Part shown: positions 57,535-64,000 of the stretch, in pieces
Layout: the number at the start of each line of letters is the position of its first letter
How positions within the stretch are numbered: the stretch's first letter is position 1
Assembly (NCBI GenBank): GCA_928212115.1
Contig: CAKMRJ010005745.1
Location: 218,075,558-218,139,557 of the forward strand
Direction: 5' to 3'
Origin: Lactuca virosa
Lineage: Eukaryota > Streptophyta > Magnoliopsida > Asterales > Asteraceae
DNA length: 64,000 bases
Made by a program: the position numbers and the translations under genes
The notes under the pieces: generated by a model
What the model was told of the DNA's origin: nothing
The model's input: the letters and a program-made list of their open reading frames with translations, nothing else
Database searches by the model: none

Positions 57535-58566
57535 TTCTTAATTTTGTATACCAAATTTTTTGTTCTCACATATCATAATGGTAAATTTCAATATTTCATG
57601 CATTATATTCCATATTTTTTTCATGTATATCTTCTTTTCCGTATAAAATTGGTATCAAAACAATTAGTTGTTGAGGTTCTCAAGCTCTCATTGGGTCCTC
57701 CTCGACACACAACCATAGTTTGCAAATAATCCAAGCCCCTGGATGGAAAGCTCCTACTTCACAAGATTTTGACATAGTTAAAACAAAGAATATTAGTCAA
57801 ATAACGCAATGCAAAAAACATGAAATGCTACTTATAGGGGAAGAAAATTCGACGTTGGGACGCCATGTTGAAACATAATGTGGTTAAACAGAAGCTGCAA
57901 CAAATTCAAGGCAAACCATATTAACGCGAAATCATTAACGTGAATTTTCGATAATGATTTGGATTGTGAATCCAGACATTTACTGTTAAATCTAATCCAA
58001 AAGGACACTTAAACCGAAGCCGGTTAAAATAGCCTCGATATATTGGTTTGTATCTTTAGCGAAACCAAATTTAGAATTTTGGGCTCTTTAAATATATATT
58101 GGCCCAGACCAAAAATAATATGGGCGCGTCGCACCGATTGTTGTCAACATGGTTTCGGTAATAGCTATAGTAGAAATTTGAGAAAAATATTTAAGCTTGA
58201 TTATCTAATATCTTTTTCATAACTAGACATGATTTTATTTTTAAAGTAGACAGTTTCTTTCGTAAAAGTAGAGGCAAAAAGTTTAATAGTTAATATTTTG
58301 GAAATATTATGAGTACAATGATTATCTATTGAAGTTCTCTGACGACAATAATAAAAAGGGTTAATGCTATAAATTTTTTTAAGTTTTTAGGTTTTTTTCG
58401 GTTTTGTCAAAAATTATATTTTATGTCCATCTTTGCCTTCAAATTTACCAAAAAATATTCAGTATTACCTTTTTACCGGTGATAATAGGTTTTCCAAGTT
58501 ACCATTATATTAACTTCGTAAAAAAACCTTTAGGTTTACCATTTTTTTTTTACGTTTTAACCATTA

Positions 58567-58569
<3 letters not shown>

Positions 58570-58626
<57 letters not shown>

Positions 58627-58762
58627 TATATATATATATATATATTACACTTTTACCCTAAGTATTTTTTTTTTCATATTATACGCATTAATGCAGAAAA
58701 ATCGTATTTATATATGAAAAAAATATTTAATTAGATATGGTATTTACGTTATTTTTTAAATG

Positions 58763-58824
<62 letters not shown>
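58570..58824. repeat. Two TA microsatellites
   Basis: 58570-58645 and 58763-58824, separated by AT-rich sequence. Confidence 0.9.
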
Positions 58825-58827
<3 letters not shown>

Positions 58828-58996
58828 TTTTTGCATGGTTATGCCATTTAAAACATAAAAAAATAGAATTTTATATATGTATTTTGTAGGGATAGTTTTT
58901 AGAAGTATAAATACATATTTTAACATTTTTAGAAATATTAATATGCATCTATACTTCTAAAAATATATTTTTACTTTTAAAAAAATATATAAAAAT

Positions 58997-59825
58997 TATA
59001 ACGTCCCAAAAGTAATGACATAAAATTTTTATTTTTAGATTAATAAATCGTTAATACATAACATTTCCATAAAACCAAGGTAATCTAGATATATCAAAAC
59101 ATCATCAAATCAGAGTACGTCACAGAATGCGGAAACATATGGTGTGTGCTCTGCAATCATCCCGAGCTCTTCCATTTGAAAATCGTAGCACCTAAAACAT
59201 AAACTGAAAACCGTAAACACAAAACTTAGTGATTTTCCCCAAGATACCACATACCACACATACATAAATCAAATATCGGGCCCCCGCCCTCCATCGGGCC
59301 TCCCCTGGTCTCGAGTCCCTCTCGGCCTCGGGACCCGCCCGACATCGAGCCCCGCTCGGATTATAGATCTATCAATCACCAGGCCCTGCCTGAAAACGGG
59401 CCCCGCCCGATACACTCATATTCAAATAACCAATAATCATATAAACATATAACCTTACTAGAACATGCAATAATCATAAAAACTATAGCATCCCATACGG
59501 TCATCAAGCCCCGCCCAGTATCGGGCCTTGCCCGGTAAGCATAAAACACATACAGATAACTAGCATACATTATCCTCATCAGGCCTCGCCTAGCATTGGG
59601 CCTTGCCCGATAAGCATACCATCATATAACACGTGCAAGAGTCGAACAAACATCTAGCATCCTAACATATAAACCATGGGCCAGTATTGGTGCCTTCGAC
59701 CCGCTAAACCCAATGAGGAGACTCACCTCACACTGCTGAATCACACAGACGACCCATGGTTGCTGGATGACAGATTCCTCGAACTGTTAATATCAAAACA
59801 ACACCCAATTGGGTTCCAATCCATA
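58997..59825 (-). repeat. Gypsy LTR, partial, minus strand
   Basis: The left end TATAACGTCCCAAAAG is a slightly mutated terminus. It contains AAACTGAAAACCGTAAACAC..AAAACTTAGTGA, and 59275-59610 holds repeated CATCGGGCCCCGCCCG-type units, the reverse of the GGG-loop array. It is interrupted at 59826. Confidence 0.7.
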
Positions 59826-61637
59826 TGTAACATTCATAAAATTCTTGAAAATTTTAAACTTTTTAAACAGACCCAAAATCATCATTGTTTACAATTTTTT
59901 TTCAAAATAAGTTTCACATCAGAGAAATCCTAAAATCATAAAACCAAAAATATGAGGAGGTGCACGACCACACATTTGCCTTCCCGCGATCCTCTGAGGT
60001 ACCAAAAACATAATCCAAACTGTAAGCCCAAAGCTTAGTGAGTCCCCCCAAAATATCACCACAATAAACAATCATAAATATCACAACAACAACACGCATA
60101 CAGAACCTTCAGCATGTCTGGACCGTTCTTCGGGCCTTCGGCCTGACTGGTCCCCCTCGCATGCCTTCAGTCTATCCGGGCCGCCCTGGGTCTGTTGGCC
60201 TACAGCACAAAGCATGACCGCCTCAATCCAACCACACACACATGTCGACATATACATAACTCATAACATATAATTAATCAACAGTCAAACACAGCTCATA
60301 CAGATCAATAAGCATAACAACATCCTATCTACCAGGATTCAGATTTAACAGATCACTACAATACTCAATCATACGATAATCATGATAACAATCCAAAGGG
60401 CCGAATTTGGTGCCTTTGACCCGAAAGCATAGTGAGGAAGACTCACCTGTCAAATGTCAAGCTGCACTAAAATCCCTGACTGCTGACTCACGGAAAATTC
60501 CGAACTATCACAATAAACAAACACCCAATTAACCATTGTGATACCATTCTTGACTAAGGGCCCAAACATAGGGTAATTGTCTAATTTACCCTTTCCCTAA
60601 TTGGGCCAAGGCCCAAGTCCAAATCTTTGATCCAAAAAGGCCCAACTTACTTCAAGACCCATAATTGGCCCAATTTTCCAAATTGGGCCCAACTCTTTAT
60701 TGGGCCTTATCCTAAGGTCCAACTTTCCAATCAGCCCAAAAATACTAATATCCAGAAGCCCAACGAGAGTCCAAGTATCTAAGCCTAAAAAGGCAGCCTA
60801 CTCGAAAAGCCCCAACCGCAAGCCCACAACCTGAGTACGCAGGGCGTACCCAGCTGTACGCTTGGCGTACACGCTATGAGGCTTGTACGTTGTGCGTACC
60901 AGCTGGTACGCCCAACGTACTCCCCTGCTAAGCCCATTCTCCCATTAAGTTCTTAATACCTTAAGATTACACCCCAAAATGGAGATCTAGCCTTATTGAG
61001 CTGAGAAAACACATAAAGTTGCTAACTTTACATTCATGCAAGGCTAAACAAGGCTCTTTAGCTCAAAAAGGGCTTAATACATTACTTAATGCTTGCATGA
61101 GGCTCTTAACTTCATAAAGATGCCACCTTTAAGCATGAGGGGGCATGGAAAGCCTAGATCTGAAAGAACAAATCTTTGAGACGACCTAAACCAATCATCC
61201 ATTAAAACATGGATTAAAACATAATAAATTGACCCCAAAAGAGATCTAAGCAACTAGTATTCAAGATAAGAACTTGATACCTCAAAATCCTTCCAAACTA
61301 GGTAGAGGTTCTGGATCTCTAATACCCCACCAAGCTATGAACTTCACTTCCTTCTAGGGTTCTTCAATTATGGACCGAAACACACCAACTTTTACTTCAA
61401 AAGCTCAAGATGCAAGATGGGAGGCTAAGAAGGACGTTTAGGGTTTTCTGGAGGGTGAGGGACATGAAATGAGGCCAAGTCTAAAAGTTAACGATGAATT
61501 TATGGGGTGTAACAACCCATATTAGGGTTTTATGAATCCATGCGTACGCCCAGCGTACGCTCCTGAAGTCCCGATCCATTCCTGGCTAGTACGCTAAGTG
61601 TACCATATGGGTACGCCCCGCGTACTAGCTGTAAGGG
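59826..61637 (-). repeat. Gypsy LTR, partial, minus strand, nested in the previous LTR
   Basis: The left terminus is TGTAACATTCATAAAATTC. It contains GGACCGTTCTTCGGGCC-type repeats (60105-60200), GGCCCAA repeats (60560-60740) and GTACGC..GCGTAC palindromes (60835-60930, 61540-61628). It is interrupted by the Athila LTR at 61638, and the rest lies beyond the window. Confidence 0.7.
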
Positions 61638-63120
61638 TGTTAGGTGTAATTTGTACACCTCTTTGCACATCTTTTAGTCCCATTTCATGCATCTATTTAG
61701 CATAATTGTTCTTCCTTTTTCTTGCATTTCATCATATTCATGTTAGTCTCTAGAACAACCTTATTTGCACACTTTCATGTCTTTTTCAGGTAAACCGAAG
61801 CTTGGAATGCGCTTTGGGAGGTGCCGGGAAGCATTGGCGAAGATTTCGGGATGATCGGGCGAAGAACGAAAAAGTTGGAAAAATCAAGTTTGGATTCGGA
61901 GTCAGAGGGGTACACGAGTCGTGTTGGATTTACACTGCAAAATCAACACGGGCCGTGTTGACCAAAATGGGAGCTGTTGACCATGCTGAACATGGGCCGT
62001 GTCAGTTTAGTGCAAATCAACATGGGCCGTGTTGGTTGCTGAACACGGGCCGTGTCAGTTTAGCCTATTTTAACACGGGTCGTGTTCGACCCAAAAACCA
62101 ACTTTTGGCAGTTTTTCCTATCTTTCATATTACGGGTTGAGGGCCATTTTGAGATACACACAACATATCACAGCACATTTTGAGAGGGGATTTCGAAGGT
62201 TTTTGCAAGGATTTGATCATTTATCATTTGGAAACATTATTTCTCTTATTTGTAAGTTGTAATTGCACATTATTTCCATCTTTTATTCTTGTGATCTTGT
62301 TCTAGCCATGTATGGCTAGAACCCTAGTTTCTCCAACTTCATGTCTTGACTTCTTAGTTATGATTTCAATCATATGACTTGATGTTTGCTTTTAATTTCT
62401 ATCTAGTGAATTTGATTTTGCTTTAATCGAATGTTTGATTCTAATTGTGATTCTTATTGGCCATTTGAATTAGGGTTAGGTCATTCAAGTTATCTCTTTT
62501 ACAAGATCCGTAATTGTTTTGTGAAATTGAACAAGTAACAAGTACTAAACTGATTTCCATTGAATGAATTTAGTGTAAATCTTATTCACACACTCTTACG
62601 CTCCCGAGCTTGTGAGGAGTATTGGGTGTTGTTGGGAACATTCACATAAAATTTAATGCAATCTTTCAATCTAATTATAAGAGCGTGTTTAGATTAGGTT
62701 AGTAAGGTTAGGGTTAATCAAAGAGCTTGTTTTGGTTAATTAATGTGGTGAATGGGAAGTGTTAGAGCTTGTTAACACTTTCAAGTACCAACTTAGATAG
62801 AATTGAGCAAATATCATGTTATCTTGGAATCACATTGCTAAGTTGTCATACATGAGGTTGGAGTCCTTACCATTTCTGAATTTAATTCACTCTTTTAGTT
62901 GATTACTTGTGTTTTTAATTGTTTGTTTTAATTATTTCATTCTAAACCCCCCTCTTTACTGTTGGTGACCATAGTACCTTGCGCAAAGAGGTATAGACTA
63001 ATTATCCCGTGTCTCTGTGGATCGACCCTGGTTGCCTTGTACTACCTTTTAGTGCAATATAGTGGGATTCTTTTGGAGTATATCGTACCCCTTTATTTGT
63101 TGGGTCTGACACGCCTAACA
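61638..63120 (+). repeat. Athila-type 5' LTR (1,483 bp)
   Basis: It starts TGTTAGGTGTAA and ends ACACGCCTAACA, inverted termini. The AACACGGGCCGTGTT palindrome and variants recur at 61911, 61948, 61988, 62020, 62040 and 62071. The 3' part holds GTGTCTCTGTGGATCGACCC, a typical Athila/Tat LTR block. Confidence 0.88.
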
Positions 63121-63123
63121 AAT

Positions 63124-63141
63124 TGGCGCCGTTGTCGGGGA
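63124..63141 (+). other. Primer-binding site, tRNA-Asp type
   Basis: TGGCGCCGTTGTCGGGGA, one base different from the standard Athila form TGGCGCCGTTGCCGGGGA. Confidence 0.9.
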
Positions 63142-63161
63142 CACGGTGTTACTAATTGTTT

Positions 63162-64000
63162 ATGCCTAGATCTTTCCGTACAGGTACACCATTGCCAATT
63201 AACTCGGAGATGGAGAGGCCTGAAAAGAGGATACGGAAGCAAGCCAAGCTTCGTAAGAGGCAACCGGTTTCCAGGACATCTTCATCATCCACCCCTCCAG
63301 TCAGTAACATTTGAGTGGACATACCCCTATCAAGTGTATCCGCATCAGAAACAGAAAGCCTATCACTCTCATCTCAACCAACCTCACCCAAAAATACCAC
63401 TCCACCCTCTTCACCTGTTCATAATATCCCAAACACTACACCCACAGAAACTTCAACTACTTCTCACGCCATGGGGGATAACCATGGAGGAAATCCACCT
63501 CCAAACCCACCACCTGAACAAACCCTTCGTCAATGGTCGAGACAAGAGGTTACTCAACAACCTCTTTGCATCACCTATCCGGCAGCCACAAACCTTGAAC
63601 TAAAATCCGGACTTATACACCTCCTCCCAACCTTTAGAGGCTTAGAAAACGAGGATCCCCACAAGTTTCTCACAGAGTTCCACGTTGTGTGTGTTGGCAT
63701 GAAACCACACAATGTCACAGAGGACCAAATCAAGCTTAGGGCATTCCCCTCCGCGGTGCAAGAAGCAGCAAAAGACTGGCTGTATGACCTCCCACCGGGG
63801 ACGATTACCACTTGGGTAGATCTTGCACGACTCTTTTTGGATAAATACTTCCCGGAGATGAAAGCTTCAGCCCTACGGAGGGAAATCATTGGAATCAAGC
63901 AACACAAAAGAAAAGCTTTTCACACATATTGGGAGAGATTCAAGAAACTGTGTGCCCGTTGTCCTAAACATGGAATTACCGAGTATCAACTTCTCCAATA
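63162..64000 (+). pseudogene. gag: Athila-type gag, partial, one in-frame stop
   Basis: A structural particle protein. ATG 63162 opens a frame that, apart from one TGA at 63312-63314, stays open to the window end. After a basic N-terminus (KRIRKQAKLRKRQ) and a Ser/Pro/Thr-rich stretch comes the Retrotrans_gag core: LIHLLPTFRGLENEDPHKFL, then EFHVVC, AAKDWLYDLPPG, LFLDKYFPE and YWERFKKLCARCP. This pattern is typical of Athila elements. The ATG at 63471 could start the downstream part. The stop could be a CGA to TGA change. Pol and the 3' LTR lie outside the window, so whether the whole element is dead cannot be judged. Confidence 0.85.

Larger units (their letters stand above)
55971..58996. 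other. AT-rich DNA without recognisable genes
   Basis: There are four long TA microsatellites (56327-56386, 56608-56651, 58570-58645, 58763-58824), a Mutator-like MITE and T-rich tracts. No coding evidence. Confidence 0.5.
61638..64000 (+). mobile_element. Athila-type Gypsy element, 5' part
   Basis: It has an LTR of 1,483 bp, a PBS of tRNA-Asp type and the start of gag. It continues past the window end. It inserted into a Gypsy LTR with AAGGG as the left candidate target site (61633-61637). Confidence 0.88.

Noticed and set aside
62962..63603. A 213-codon plus-strand open frame covering the Athila PBS
   Set aside because: It is out of phase with the real gag frame that starts at 63162 and shows all Gag motifs, and it starts inside the LTR.
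63575..63907. A 110-codon minus-strand open frame
   Set aside because: It is antisense to the Athila gag core.

Overview
The window looks like intergenic chromosomal DNA from a large plant genome. It is almost entirely LTR retrotransposons, with no host gene that I can support. PBS sites complementary to initiator-Met tRNA (TGGTATCAGAGCC) mark the Copia and Tekay-like Gypsy elements, and a tRNA-Asp-type PBS (TGGCGCCGTTG...) marks an Athila-type Gypsy element. The LTR families and their palindromic motifs (AACTCGNCGAGTT, GTACGC..GCGTAC and others) make me suspect a composite such as lettuce (Lactuca, Cichorieae). That is recall-based inference and is not shown by the sequence. Layout: 55-7586 is a degenerate Copia element with two ~755-bp LTRs. 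7587-12200 is the 5' part of a minus-strand non-autonomous Gypsy element ('gypsy1'). 12201-13491 is a minus-strand Copia LTR plus leader. 13492-20915 holds 3' parts of two plus-strand non-autonomous Gypsy elements around an inverted LTR fragment. 20916-23915 is AT-rich old DNA with a foldback element and a LINE relic. From 23916 to ~55970 one minus-strand Gypsy element ('gypsy3') is broken by four later insertions, and matching target-site duplications (TSDs) resolve the order. These are gypsy2 (24973-34136, TSD CTACT, itself carrying a hAT transposon at 30606-31968 with 8-bp TSD CACATAAT); a solo LTR (34576-46644) that carries a complete Tekay-type chromovirus (35074-44991, TSD CAAAC); a short non-autonomous LTR element (47575-54198, TSD TCCCA); and a solo Copia LTR (54303-55128, TSD CCTAT). 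55971-58996 is AT-rich DNA with TA microsatellites and a Mutator-like MITE. 58997-64000 is a second nest: Gypsy LTR, then Gypsy LTR, then an Athila element running off the window. Only the Tekay element (37799-43241) has a recognisable gag-pol. It has zinc knuckles, protease, RT with IDD, RNase H, an HHCC and D,D35E integrase and a chromodomain, but it is dead, with at least 14 nonsense codons and several frameshifts. Its gag and protease frames are separated by a 68-nt insert with the sequence of a GT-AG intron. The most unusual content is non-coding. (1) Several Gypsy LTRs carry, about 280-735 nt before the LTR end, arrays of small hairpins whose loops are conserved while the stem sequences change and still pair. 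(2) Similar arrays lie ~1 kb upstream of the 3' polypurine tract inside three non-autonomous elements. (3) A stem-loop with a palindromic six-base loop (GGGCCC, or AGGCCT in one element) is shared by four Gypsy leaders about 630-840 nt downstream of the PBS; in the three that keep gag sequence it lies just upstream of it. This is the geometry expected of an RNA dimerisation or packaging signal. (4) An internal polypurine tract recurs in four non-autonomous elements. (5) The Copia element holds four hairpins with unrelated stems and one shared loop (CGGCATCCC). Together these suggest non-autonomous elements that have kept structured RNA and lost protein coding.
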